This document shows, piece after piece, positions 8,052 to 17,059 of a DNA stretch of 64,000 nucleotides; the stretch's first letter is position 1; each line of letters opens with the position of its first letter. The notes beneath the pieces were generated by a model. The model was given only the letters and a program-made list of their open reading frames with translations. It did no database searches and was not told the DNA's origin. Source of the DNA: SZUA-430 sp964561925 (lineage in GTDB: Bacteria; Pseudomonadota; Alphaproteobacteria; Micropepsales; Micropepsaceae); assembly GCA_964561925.1 (NCBI GenBank), contig CAZLRW010000001.1:1-64000 (forward strand), read 5' to 3'. Both the position numbers and the translations under genes were made by a program.

Positions 8052-10253
8052 ATGCCTCCAGCACACATCCAACCCACCTTCGCCGGCGGGGAAATCTCGA
8101 CGCGTCTTGGCGGGCGCGTCGACCTCGCCAAGTACCACACCGCCGCGGTCGCGATCGAAAACTTCATCGTGCGGCCGGAGGGCGGGCTGATCCGGCGACC
8201 GGGCACGCGGTTTGCCGGTGCAGCGAAGAATACGAACAAAACTTGCCGCATCGTGCCGTTCCAATTCTCTACCGTGCAGGCCTACATCCTCGAATTCGGC
8301 GATCTCTACCTCCGCGTCTGGAAAGACCACGGCCAAGTCGAATTCGCGCCCGGCGTGCCGTACGAAATCTCTACGCCCTATGCCGAGGCCGATCTCCCCA
8401 CGCTCGCCTTCGCGCAATCGGCCGACATTCTCACTATCGCCCACGCCAACCACCAACCGCGCAAACTCTCGCGCACCGGCCACACGGCGTGGTCGCTGAC
8501 ACCCTACCAACCGAACGACGGCCCGTTTCTCGAACGCAACATCGACCCCGCGAAGACGATCGCGGCGAGCGGCGACACCGGTACCGTCTCGCTCACCGCC
8601 TCCGCCGCGCTGTTCGATCCGGGTCACATCGGCGCGTTGATCTGGTTGCAGATGCCGGATCTCGCCGCCGTGTCCCCGTGGGAGTCCGACGTCGCGGCGC
8701 CGGTGGTGGGGTCGTATTGCCGCTACAACGGGCAGTACTACAAAGCGCTGACCGTGGGGGCTTCGGGCAAAACCGGCACGGTGCCGCCCACGCATGACGA
8801 GGGCGCGGGGTATGACGGGCTCGGCACGAACAATGTACGGTGGGAGTTTCTGCACAAGGGTTTCGGCGTCGCGCGCATCACGACCTATCTGTCGCCGTTC
8901 GCGGTGAACGCGACCGTGCTCAAGAAACTGCCGCACACGGTGGTGGGCGCGGGCACTTCAAAATGGGCGGAGGGCGCGTGGTCGCCGCTGCGCGGGTGGC
9001 CCGCCGCGGTGGCGTTCCACGAGCAGCGTTTGATCTGGGCAAACACACCCGCGCGGCCGCAAACGATTTGGGGTTCGGCGTCCGGCGATTACGAACGGTT
9101 CGAACCGGGCACGCGCGACGACGACGCGTTCACCTATGGCATGGCGAGCGCGCAGGTGAACGCGATCCGCTGGCTCGCCTCCGGCGCCACGCTGCTCGTC
9201 GGCACGTCGGGTCAGGAGTTCGCGGCCGGCGGCGGCGCGGCGGGCGAGCCGCTCACGCCCGCCGCGCTCCGCTTCGTGCCGCAATCGGGCGAAGGGTCCG
9301 CCGCGGTCGAACCCGCGCGCTTGGGGTCAGAGACGCTGTTCGTCAACCGCGCGGGGCGCAAGGTGATGGCCATGCTCTACAACGTGGACGCCGACGCCTA
9401 TCTGCCCGTCGACCTTCTGCAATTGGCGGAGCATTTGACGACCGGCACGGCAACGATCACGGGCCTCGCCTGGGCGCGCGCGCCGCTGAACACGTTGTGG
9501 GCGGCGCGCAGCGATGGGCTGCTGCTCTCCCTCACCTACAAACGCGAGGAGCAGGTCTATGCCTGGGCGCGCCATCCGCGCGACGGCGCGGTCGAAAGCA
9601 TCGCCGCGATCCCTGCGCCGGGCGGCGCGGCGGACGAACTCTGGCTCGTCACGCGGCGCGCGGTGAACGGGCAGACGGTGCGCCATGTGGAATTCATGGA
9701 ACAACCGTTCGAACCCGCGGACGCGAACGACAAGACGGCGATGCCCTATCTTGACGCGGCGCTCACCTATGCTGGCGCGCCCGCGACGGTGCTGTCGGGC
9801 TTAGGCCACTTGGAAGGGCGCGCGGTGAAGATCATTGCGAACGGCGCGCTGCATCCCGCGCGCACGGTCACGGGCGGCGCGGTGACATTGGAGGCGCCGG
9901 CCACCACGGCGCGCGTGGGGCTTGCCTACACGTCGCGCCTGAAAACGCTGCGCCTCGACGGCGGCGCGATGGGCGGGGTGCAGGGCCGCGTGAAGCGCAT
10001 CGCGAAACTCACCGTGCGCGTGCTGAACGGCATGGGCGGCAAAGCGGGAACGAGCGAAACGGTGATGGAAGACCTCATCCGCCGCGACGCATCGGATCCA
10101 ATGGACGCTTCACCTCCACTGCGCAGCGGCGACTTCGACGTGACGCTGGCCAGCGACTACGACACAGACGGGCAGGTGGTGATCGTGCAGGACGAGCCGC
10201 TGCCGCTCGACATCCTCGCGGTGATGCCGCGGGTGGTGGTCAGCGACGAGTAA
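8052..10253 (+). CDS. podovirus tail nozzle-like structural protein (T7 gp12 position)
   Basis: 733 residues. The N-terminus has the signature usual for this large prophage tail protein family (PTFAGGEISTRLGGRVDL, then RPEGGLIRRPGTRFAG). The rest is beta-rich, with a FCCH-like repeat around residues 135-230. It follows tail tubular protein A in T7-type order once the cargo at 0.8-8.0 kb is removed. No ribosome site is strong; the ATG at 8052 is supported by the conserved N-terminus. Its last roughly 75 codons are copied in degraded form at 14181-14411, and a shorter piece at about 14471-14515. Confidence 0.75.
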   Translation: MPPAHIQPTFAGGEISTRLGGRVDLAKYHTAAVAIENFIVRPEGGLIRRPGTRFAGAAKNTNKTCRIVPFQFSTVQAYILEFGDLYLRVWKDHGQVEFAPGVPYEISTPYAEADLPTLAFAQSADILTIAHANHQPRKLSRTGHTAWSLTPYQPNDGPFLERNIDPAKTIAASGDTGTVSLTASAALFDPGHIGALIWLQMPDLAAVSPWESDVAAPVVGSYCRYNGQYYKALTVGASGKTGTVPPTHDEGAGYDGLGTNNVRWEFLHKGFGVARITTYLSPFAVNATVLKKLPHTVVGAGTSKWAEGAWSPLRGWPAAVAFHEQRLIWANTPARPQTIWGSASGDYERFEPGTRDDDAFTYGMASAQVNAIRWLASGATLLVGTSGQEFAAGGGAAGEPLTPAALRFVPQSGEGSAAVEPARLGSETLFVNRAGRKVMAMLYNVDADAYLPVDLLQLAEHLTTGTATITGLAWARAPLNTLWAARSDGLLLSLTYKREEQVYAWARHPRDGAVESIAAIPAPGGAADELWLVTRRAVNGQTVRHVEFMEQPFEPADANDKTAMPYLDAALTYAGAPATVLSGLGHLEGRAVKIIANGALHPARTVTGGAVTLEAPATTARVGLAYTSRLKTLRLDGGAMGGVQGRVKRIAKLTVRVLNGMGGKAGTSETVMEDLIRRDASDPMDASPPLRSGDFDVTLASDYDTDGQVVIVQDEPLPLDILAVMPRVVVSDE

Positions 10254-10515
10254 TTGCCTTTCCAGGACATTGTTCAGCCGACTTTGATGAGCATTTCTGC
10301 CGCCGTGGTTGTTTGTCGCTCGCTTCGTCCGGTGTTGAGCCCAAGTTCTCGTCGTTGTCGCATTGCTGTGCAGCAAATCCCGTACCGCTAGTATCGTCTG
10401 TTTCGTTCGCACCTAAAAGTGTTGCTTCGAAACACCTTGTGCGCGGCTAGAAATGATGAGTTCCTAGTCTAGAGATAAATGCACTGGTCGGTGTAGCTGT
10501 TGTCGGGGGGGCACC

Positions 10516-11418
10516 ATGCGATTTGTTTTCGTTTCCGCCATCATTTTCATCGGGGCGATGGGGGCTGATCATGCGTTGGCTGCGCCGTCGCCCAGCGACG
10601 ACGCCGTGTCATTCGCAGAGACAGGAAGCCGCCCGTTGGGCATTCAGGGCAGGGTAATCAACGGAACGGAAGTTACGACGGAAGCACGGTATCCGTGGGT
10701 CGTGTCGCTCAGGTACACTTATGATCCGAAGAAAGCGGCCGTCCACTTTTGTGGCGGCTCGATCGTAGGTCCATCGTTGATCGTCACTGCAGCTCATTGC
10801 GTCGATCGGTTGGTAGGCCGAGAGGGCGCTCTCAGCATTTGGTACGGCAGCACTCGCCTGAGTCGTGGCGGATCGTCTGTTCAAGCTGCTGAGATTCTTG
10901 TTCATCCGGACAAGCGCGTTGTCACAATTCCGCTCGCGGGCGGTAAGTTTTACGAGGTCTACGACAATGACATAGCGCTTGTGAGCGTACGCGGAACTTT
11001 TCCGGATTCAACGCATGCAAAGGTGCTGAAACCCGTCAACGAGTCACTCATGTTCGGGGATGGTGCGTTGGTAACGGTAGCAGGTTGGGGGCTTACTGAG
11101 ACCGGCCAACCTGCAGAAACGTTGCGCCACCTGGGCCTGAAACTAGTGCCGAGAAGACTCTGCAACAGTGTGGGATCCTATGATGGCAACATCACCGAAA
11201 ACATGGTGTGTGCCGGGTTCATCGAGGGGGGCAGGGACTCATGCAAGGGGGATAGTGGCGGACCGCTAATGGCCTACGACGGCGAAGGTGGACTGGTGCT
11301 TGCTGGCGTTGTGAGTTGGGGGGAGGGCTGCGCAATGCCAAAGAAGTATGGGGTCTATGTTCGCGCCCCTCGCTTCTACAGTTGGATAATGGACGCGCTC
11401 GCGGCGTCAGGGCGATAG
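10516..11418 (+). CDS. secreted trypsin-like serine protease (S1A)
   Basis: 300 residues with a signal peptide (residues 1-23, cleavage near ALAA) and a short propeptide ending at QGR before VINGTEV, the usual zymogen activation point. The triad is complete: TAAHC, DNDIAL, GDSGGP. The Asp six residues before the catalytic Ser (RDSCKGDSGGP) predicts cleavage after Arg or Lys. Length fits the family. It is the first gene of a three-gene unit; the next starts nine bases later. Trypsin-type proteases are uncommon phage cargo and are probably exported by the host cell. Confidence 0.9.
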   Translation: MRFVFVSAIIFIGAMGADHALAAPSPSDDAVSFAETGSRPLGIQGRVINGTEVTTEARYPWVVSLRYTYDPKKAAVHFCGGSIVGPSLIVTAAHCVDRLVGREGALSIWYGSTRLSRGGSSVQAAEILVHPDKRVVTIPLAGGKFYEVYDNDIALVSVRGTFPDSTHAKVLKPVNESLMFGDGALVTVAGWGLTETGQPAETLRHLGLKLVPRRLCNSVGSYDGNITENMVCAGFIEGGRDSCKGDSGGPLMAYDGEGGLVLAGVVSWGEGCAMPKKYGVYVRAPRFYSWIMDALAASGR

Positions 11419-11427
11419 GATGAGGCA

Positions 11428-13272
11428 ATGGCGCGCGTATCCTACTTCGCGAGCGTCCTTGGGGCAGTTGTGCTCAGCGCCGCCGCTTTGTCGGCGTCGG
11501 ACCAGCCGTCGCCGCATTCACCCTCGGTTCTTGCGGCGGAGATTGCTTCTGACCCAATCTTGTTTCGTAAACACTTTGGCGCACTCGATGGGCGTTACTC
11601 CAATGTTGTAGCGGTCATGAAGCGCAATCCGAACGGGAGTGAAGAGCAGCTGTGTTCCGGAATCTTGATCGAACACGACTGGGTTCTCACGGTAGCGGAG
11701 TGCGTTCTGGGCCAGCATGGGAGTGACATTTCGATTGCATTGGGCGGCATAGACATCGCGCGGATACAGCGCTCGCGAGTCGCTCAAGTAGTTCTCTACG
11801 ATAATCAGAGCCTGAGACGGAGCGAACCGGCTCTACTCCGACTTGAGCGACCTGTCGAGTTCAAGCCACTTCGTGTGAGCGACTTTTCGGAGACCGTAGA
11901 AACCCCGGGTCAATTCTATCGATTTGGCATCGTCGGTTGGGGGAGAGTGCCGGTCGCGCCCTCCGCACTGCGGAATGAGCAAAAAAGCTTTACCGTCAGA
12001 ACACTACCTGTTGGCATGTGCTTCCCGGATGCTGCGCCAGCAAAGCTTGCCGAGCTATCTACTCGATACATTTGTGCGTCATCGCAACATTATGACCTAG
12101 TGCCCTGTGATGGCTTTCGCGGCGCGCCATTGATTTCATTCAGCGGCCCGAAAGCGCCTCCGCCGGTTGTCCAAGAGTTTCCTGTTGCGCAGTCATCGTC
12201 AGGTCTTCCTATCGCAAGTGGTCTAAGTGTTGGCGCCCGATGTGATGCGATGGACGCTGGTAAGGAACCAGTCGCGGTGTTTCTCAAGGTGTGGCCATAT
12301 CGTAATTGGATACGCGCTGCGGTTCTCCACGGCTTGAACGAGGGGCGTGATAGATTTCCTAGGACGCCCTTGGGTGAGGAGTTGAGCGTTGCGAGAGGCA
12401 AGTCTCAACCTTCGACACCGCCATTGCTAGAAGACGTGGGTGAATTGCCGCCGCCACCGCCTGTTTCGCGCGACGACGTTGTCTCGACAGCTTGGGAGAA
12501 CGAATTTCCTTTCATGGCAGCAATTGGGCTTCTCTCAGGCGATGCCGCGGATGATGCGACACCCCACCAAAGAAGACACCGTTGCTCCGGAGTTGTTGTT
12601 TCTAGGCGCTGGGTGCTGACTGCTGCGCACTGTGTCGCCGAATTCAAACACCACCCAACGCTCTTGTATGCACGCGTCGGATCAATGGACGTCAGGACCA
12701 AACTCTCCGATGCAGTGAAGCAATTGAGGGTTGCTCAGATCGTGATTCATCCCGAGTTCCTGCAATCGGCCCATGGTCACTTCATGAACGATCTCGCGCT
12801 GTTGCGACTGGAGGAACTCGTGCCGCGCAACGTATGCGCTGAGCGACTACGTTCCTTCGATGAGATGGACAAATTGCTGCGTCGACGACCGCATGGATAC
12901 ATGGCCGGTTGGGCCAGCCATGAAACGCATGCAAGCGGAAATACTAGGTTGGAGTACGTGAAGGTGAACCTCTACTATCCATCGGCGGCATGTGTTCAGA
13001 AGGCCAATAATGACTTCAAGGACTTAGTGCGCGACCGTACGGTCATTTGTGCCGGAGACGAGAAAGGTGACGCGCTAACGGGTGATAGCGGGGGCCCATT
13101 GATGATCGTGGACGAAGGACCTTATAGGGTCGTTGGCATTGTCAGTTGGGGCAGGGAGTCGCGAGATCCGAACTTGCCAGGCGTGTACACGTTTCTCGGC
13201 ACACCCGAGTACCGACACTGGATCGCTCAGCAGATTGCGCAAGACATCGACGCAGCGGACTTTTGTCAATAG
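11428..13272 (+). CDS. double trypsin-like protein with one dead domain
   Basis: 614 residues with a signal peptide (1-24) and two S1A domains. Domain 1 (about 45-300) has lost the triad: the AHC histidine is Glu (VLTVAECV), and GDSGGP is replaced by CDGFRGAPL. Domain 2 (about 345-605) is intact: LTAAHC, MNDLAL, TGDSGGP, and the S1 Asp is kept (GDALTGDSGGP). The usual Cys before the Ser loop is Leu, so one disulfide is missing. A proline-rich linker (ELPPPPPVSR) joins them. The dead domain may bind or inhibit. It lies nine bases behind the single trypsin, so the two are likely co-expressed. Confidence 0.85.
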   Translation: MARVSYFASVLGAVVLSAAALSASDQPSPHSPSVLAAEIASDPILFRKHFGALDGRYSNVVAVMKRNPNGSEEQLCSGILIEHDWVLTVAECVLGQHGSDISIALGGIDIARIQRSRVAQVVLYDNQSLRRSEPALLRLERPVEFKPLRVSDFSETVETPGQFYRFGIVGWGRVPVAPSALRNEQKSFTVRTLPVGMCFPDAAPAKLAELSTRYICASSQHYDLVPCDGFRGAPLISFSGPKAPPPVVQEFPVAQSSSGLPIASGLSVGARCDAMDAGKEPVAVFLKVWPYRNWIRAAVLHGLNEGRDRFPRTPLGEELSVARGKSQPSTPPLLEDVGELPPPPPVSRDDVVSTAWENEFPFMAAIGLLSGDAADDATPHQRRHRCSGVVVSRRWVLTAAHCVAEFKHHPTLLYARVGSMDVRTKLSDAVKQLRVAQIVIHPEFLQSAHGHFMNDLALLRLEELVPRNVCAERLRSFDEMDKLLRRRPHGYMAGWASHETHASGNTRLEYVKVNLYYPSAACVQKANNDFKDLVRDRTVICAGDEKGDALTGDSGGPLMIVDEGPYRVVGIVSWGRESRDPNLPGVYTFLGTPEYRHWIAQQIAQDIDAADFCQ

Positions 13273-13292
13273 TTGGGGAGATGGAGGCTACC

Positions 13293-13913
13293 ATGATGGC
13301 GCGGTTGGTGATGGGCTTGATCGTGATCGTTGCAACGATTGGCGCGGCGAAAGTCGGGCGTTGCGACGCGCCTAACGAGCAATCGTCGGATCTCGTTGCA
13401 ACGGTGGACGCCGAATGGCTTGCAACGGTTGCCACGAAAGCGACCGGTTCTGCCGCAGAAATCAAGAGATTCTCCTCGGGCGGTCGCTACTTGGTTTTGA
13501 ATCGCGACGGAGTTGTTGTATTGATTGTGCTTCGAGTCTGTAATGACAAAAATAAGTGTCGGGGGCTGTGGTTTCTTTCGCCTATGAAGCAACCAAATCC
13601 TCCGTTCACCTTCGAGCAGCTCAATTCATTTAATATCTCACATCCCTACGCCTCGGTGCACTTGTTCGACGCGGATCTGCTAACTTTGTCTCGATATGTT
13701 ATCACGGACGGTGGGGTCACGTCCGCTAACCTGGAAGAGAACATTCGAATTTTCATGAAGATGCCCCAGGCAGTGAGGGAGGATCTTCGCCTTCGTGACA
13801 GTGCGCCGCCAGCATCGCTCGGGCTACAGAAGCCCTTAGCGTCTGCGTCCATTGTAGATGACGTTGCGGACATTATCCCAGTTCTTCGTGGCCTCAGGGA
13901 CGCCTTGCCTTGA
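13293..13913 (+). CDS. secreted YbjN-domain protein
   Basis: 206 residues. I chose ATG 13293 because GGAGG lies five bases upstream; an in-frame ATG at 13281 is possible. Residues 1-26 form a signal peptide. The middle has the YbjN / sensory-transduction-regulator pattern: FEQLNSFNISHPYASVHLFD, then LSRYVITDGGVTSANLEENI. YbjN domains resemble type III secretion chaperones, which would suit a partner for the two exported proteases just upstream (20-base gap). The role is inferred from fold and position. Confidence 0.65.
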   Translation: MMARLVMGLIVIVATIGAAKVGRCDAPNEQSSDLVATVDAEWLATVATKATGSAAEIKRFSSGGRYLVLNRDGVVVLIVLRVCNDKNKCRGLWFLSPMKQPNPPFTFEQLNSFNISHPYASVHLFDADLLTLSRYVITDGGVTSANLEENIRIFMKMPQAVREDLRLRDSAPPASLGLQKPLASASIVDDVADIIPVLRGLRDALP

Positions 13914-14175
13914 AATGGCGGCAAGTTGCTGAAGGGTGCCGGAGGCCGCCGATCAAGCGCGGGGTTACGTCGCGGATTTCTCGCAATTGGAGTTCCGAGT
14001 CCGTTCTTGATTTCCTTGAGTTCCGGGGTGCGGCGGCCTTGGGCTTGGGTCCGGGCTTGCGCCTGCCGAGGGCGCGACCGAGCGCTTGCTCCAAGCGCAT
14101 GACAAACGCCGCATTGCCCAGCGGCTGGCCCGTTCGCGAGCTTGCGCGCATCGCGTCATACTCGCCAGGCGTCTG
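13894..14175 (-). pseudogene. C-terminal remnant of a REP-associated tyrosine transposase (RAYT)
   Basis: On the minus strand the frame reads TPGEYDAMRASSRTGQPLG, then FVMRLEQALGRALGRRKPG and PKPK. This is the pattern of the RAYT C-terminal tail (RTGRPLGSEAF..LE..LGR.LRRRKPGPKPK). The catalytic Y1 domain is gone; the fragment is joined directly to the degraded tail-gene copy. RAYTs mobilise REP palindromes, which abound in this window. Confidence 0.65.
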
Positions 14176-14180
14176 CTCGA

Positions 14181-14411
14181 CCGTGCTGAACGGCATGGGC
14201 GGCAAGGCGGGCGTGAACAAGGCGGTGGTGGAAGACCTTGTCCGCCGCGACGCCAGCGATCCGATGGACGCCTCACCGCCGCTGCGCTCAGGCGATTTCG
14301 ATGTGACGCTGCGACCACGACACGGACGGGCAGGTGACGATCGTGCAGGACGAGCCGCTGCCGCTGGACATCCTGGCGGTGATGCCGCGCGTGGTGGTGG
14401 GGGAGGGGTGA
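14181..14411 (+). pseudogene. degraded 3'-end copy of the tail nozzle-like gene
   Basis: Matches 10018-10253 at roughly 85% by eye, starting at GTGCTGAACGGCATGGGCGG. About five bases are missing after GTGACGCTG, which shifts the frame, so it is not functional. It closes the trypsin cargo block. A third, shorter piece with GACGAGCCGCTGCCG and TGATGCCGCGGGTG lies at about 14471-14515. Confidence 0.85.
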
Positions 14412-14672
14412 TCTTCCTTCCCGGGACGGTCCCCGACCGCTCTGTGCGTTTCGAGAGGCGCCAACATCCTGACGAGCCGCTGCCGTCAGGCATTCGCACT
14501 GATGCCGCGGGTGACTGTAGGAGCGGCCGTGTAAATTCGAGTAGGCAACTCCCGCGAGACGGCAACCCAGAGCAAACAACCGCGCTGACGCCGGATGCAT
14601 GGCTTTTTTTGTTGACGAACAATTGACGATGCCTCAGCGTGCTGTTGAACAAGTTCAATCGAGGAGGTTTCG

Positions 14673-15143
14673 ATGAAGAGCTTCGTCCCAATGACTGCTT
14701 CTCTAGTGTTGGTGCTCTTGAGCCAGACTGCGGTGGCTGACAATTCGGCGACTGACCGAAAGTTCTCGCGCGGCCACGGCGCCGTCGCCAAATCCATCAA
14801 TGACGCTGCGCCACAACAGACGGTGCAGCTTCCCGCGAACGTGCAGCGGCTTTTCGACGAGCTTTCTGCGCCTGTGTCAGACAGCCGCCCAACACGCGTG
14901 ACGTTTGAGAGCAAGGCGGGGGCGCGCGCAGTGCTGCAGGTCGACCTCGAAAGTGGAGCCAAGAAGGTGCGCGTGTTCGAGTACGGCACCGGGCGCGTGA
15001 GGGGCGATTGGGCTGTTACCGGTTCCGACACGCCCGAACAGCGGCAAGCGGTGGCAGTCGACGTCATCGACACACTTGGCCTCTTTCCCGACGATTTGCG
15101 CCATGCCACACGGACCGCGCCGTTGCCGAAGTCACTGAACTGA
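14673..15143 (+). CDS. small secreted protein, unknown
   Basis: 156 residues, ATG 14673 with a strong GAGGAGG. Signal peptide 1-22 (cleavage after TAVA). The mature part is charged with a beta-rich centre (RVTFESKAGARAVLQVDLES) and no cysteine pairs. I do not recognise a family. It lies in the cargo behind the degraded tail-gene copies, followed by another small secreted protein. Confidence 0.6.
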   Translation: MKSFVPMTASLVLVLLSQTAVADNSATDRKFSRGHGAVAKSINDAAPQQTVQLPANVQRLFDELSAPVSDSRPTRVTFESKAGARAVLQVDLESGAKKVRVFEYGTGRVRGDWAVTGSDTPEQRQAVAVDVIDTLGLFPDDLRHATRTAPLPKSLN

Positions 15144-15184
15144 ACTGAATTTCAACAAAGAAACAAGAACGAGGGGAATGTAGG

Positions 15185-15616
15185 ATGAGAGTGTTCGCAG
15201 CGATGCTCATCGCGAGCATTGCGAGTGTTTCAGCGGCCAAAGCGGACGTCACCTTCTGCAACAAGACTTCAAAGCGCTTGGGGGTAGCGGTGGCAGCGCG
15301 CATTGACGTGCCTACACCGGCCTGGGAGGCGACGGGCTGGTGGATATTGAGCACCGGCGAGTGCGCGATAGCGTTTGAAGGCAACTACAGTAGGGAAAAC
15401 GTTTACTACTATGCGCGCTTGTTGGACGACCGTATTGATTGGGAAGAGGATACGACTGACGTCTACCCGGTCTGCGTCCCCGAAGACGGTTCAGCGTTCA
15501 AGCGACGCGGCTCGGGAAAATTCATCCAGACTTGCCCCTCCGGATGGATCAAAAAGGATTTCTACAATAGTTGGTCGGACTCGCGAGATCGGATTATCAA
15601 CTTTGTAGGCATCTAG
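15185..15616 (+). CDS. DUF1036-family secreted protein
   Basis: 143 residues with a signal peptide (1-20, ending SAAKA). The mature N-terminus VTFCNKTSKRLGVAVAA and the following TGWWILSTGECA are the hallmark of DUF1036. The four cysteines could form two disulfides. Family function is unknown; it is common in alphaproteobacteria. An AGGGGAATGTAGG ribosome site precedes the ATG. Confidence 0.75.
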   Translation: MRVFAAMLIASIASVSAAKADVTFCNKTSKRLGVAVAARIDVPTPAWEATGWWILSTGECAIAFEGNYSRENVYYYARLLDDRIDWEEDTTDVYPVCVPEDGSAFKRRGSGKFIQTCPSGWIKKDFYNSWSDSRDRIINFVGI

Positions 15617-15744
15617 GGGAAGCAAGGTGAGGCGGCCCCGTCGTGGGCCGTTTTCATTTGTTGTGCGGTCGAGACAGCAAGGGCCGGCTGGGCCGTTGCA
15701 CTAAGCTATGGCGGCTCTCGATGACCACTCGCTCGCGCCCCGAA

Positions 15745-15781
15745 GTCTTGGAAAAGGGGGAAGCCGGCGGTCCCAGGACGC
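15745..15781. repeat. partial REP unit
   Basis: GGAAGCCGGCGGTCCCAGG at about 15760-15778 is half of the REP palindrome; the partner arm has decayed to GGAAAAGGG. Confidence 0.6.
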
Positions 15782-15790
15782 CCAGCACGC

Positions 15791-16309
15791 TCAATCCACG
15801 CGCCATTCCTCGGTCGCGTCGATGAAGACCGTCGCTGCAAGCAGCGTGTCGGGGTTCTGTCCGTCCTCCGACAACGGCAAGTGGATCGACTCGACCTGCG
15901 CGAAGCTCATCTTTTCGACGGCGGTCCGCTCGGCGCGGGCGATGAGCGGACGCTTGCGTTTCACCACCCGGTCGATCACGGCGAACATGCGCTGCGTCAG
16001 GCGGTCGTCCGCAGACCGCACGACCGTTTGTGCCGTCGGGTCCTCACCCAACGCCTGCGTGATCTTGGTGCCGAGCAAGCGGACGCGGAAGGCCTTGCCG
16101 CCGTCGATCAGGTCGTAGAGTTGCAGCATCGGCAAAACGTCGCGCAACTCCGCGGGATTGATGTCGCGCCGCGCGGGCATCTGCCGGCCTTGACGCTTGG
16201 ACTCCCAGTGGTCGCGAACGCGCGCGATCGCCGCTTCGCCGGTGCGACAGCTCCAGTCCAGTTGCATGCCGTCGAACCATTCCGGTTCCAAGTCCAGTGC
16301 ATTGCTCAT
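15791..16309 (-). CDS. PAS_5-type regulatory protein
   Basis: 172 residues. The pattern of residues 30-150 (W..KR.G..MPARRDINPAELRDVLP, then DLIDGGKAFRVRLLGTKI) fits the PAS_5 / DUF1457 family typical of alphaproteobacteria. No output domain is attached. These proteins often bind a small molecule or partner regulator. It points against the phage genes and is probably host-derived cargo. Confidence 0.7.
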   Translation of the reverse strand: MSNALDLEPEWFDGMQLDWSCRTGEAAIARVRDHWESKRQGRQMPARRDINPAELRDVLPMLQLYDLIDGGKAFRVRLLGTKITQALGEDPTAQTVVRSADDRLTQRMFAVIDRVVKRKRPLIARAERTAVEKMSFAQVESIHLPLSEDGQNPDTLLAATVFIDATEEWRVD

Positions 16310-16489
16310 GAACTCTTTGCGCTTTCGGCTCGCCTGAAAAAGAAACGGCGTCGAACATCGAATGGAAATGGTTCACGTGGCTGCGTTGGCAAGGTCGCCC
16401 GATTCCATTCTGAGGAACAAGACACCCGGCCGCGGATGTTTTCGTGTGCCGGTGACTTTTCGTACAATCATGATTGGAGGTTCGCGCGC

Positions 16490-16963
16490 ATGTGCCTTCA
16501 AACGGCGCTCACCATCGCGTCCGTCGGTCTCAAGATCGCCGAGGGTGCGCAGGCCGCGCGGGCGGCAAAGGTAGAGGCCGCTTACAGCGAACAACACGCG
16601 CGCCTTGCGCGGCAGACGGCGGCGGCAAATGCCGTGCGTCCGCTAGCGGAAGGCCGCGCACGCATCGGCCGGCATCTCGCACAGTCCGGTCAGGCCAGTG
16701 TGGATCTCGCGCGGGGTTCGCCCGTCGACGTCGCGGCGGCGATCGCCGCGGACGCGCAACACACACATCTCACAACGCTCCATGGCGGCGATGTTGCGGC
16801 ATGGGAACATGGCGTCGCCGCCGCGGGTGCACGCACCCGCGCGCGCAACGCGATGCGAAGCGCCGTCGCCGACGGTGCCGTGACTCTGCTTGGCCAGGCG
16901 GCCACGGAGAATTGGTTCGGCACCACACGGCGAAAGCGCGGCGGGTTCACGGTGCCGTATTGA
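16490..16963 (+). CDS. internal virion protein-like (T7 gp14 class)
   Basis: 157 residues from ATG 16490 with TTGGAGG upstream. Alanine-rich and almost wholly helical, with an N-terminal hydrophobic segment (CLQTALTIASVGLKIAEGAQ) and a C-terminal RRKRGG. The position after the nozzle gene and the helical, Ala/Gln-rich composition fit the internal virion protein B of T7-like phages. The counterparts of gp15 and gp16 do not follow, which is unusual. Confidence 0.55.
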   Translation: MCLQTALTIASVGLKIAEGAQAARAAKVEAAYSEQHARLARQTAAANAVRPLAEGRARIGRHLAQSGQASVDLARGSPVDVAAAIAADAQHTHLTTLHGGDVAAWEHGVAAAGARTRARNAMRSAVADGAVTLLGQAATENWFGTTRRKRGGFTVPY

Positions 16964-16970
16964 TTCCGTG

Positions 16971-17058
16971 CCCCCTGGGACCGCCGGCTTCCAGCCGGCT
17001 CTTCCTTGAGCGGTTGAGACGCAGCAAGAGCCGGCTGGAAGCCGGCGGTCCCAGGGGG
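16971..17058. repeat. BIME: 33-bp perfect inverted repeat
   Basis: Two REP units face each other: left arm 16971-17003, spacer 17004-17025 (CCTTGAGCGGTTGAGACGCAGC), right arm 17026-17058. The arms are exact complements, so the transcript can form a very stable hairpin between two convergent genes. The same spacer recurs at about 17595-17616. Confidence 0.9.
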
Positions 17059-17059
17059 G

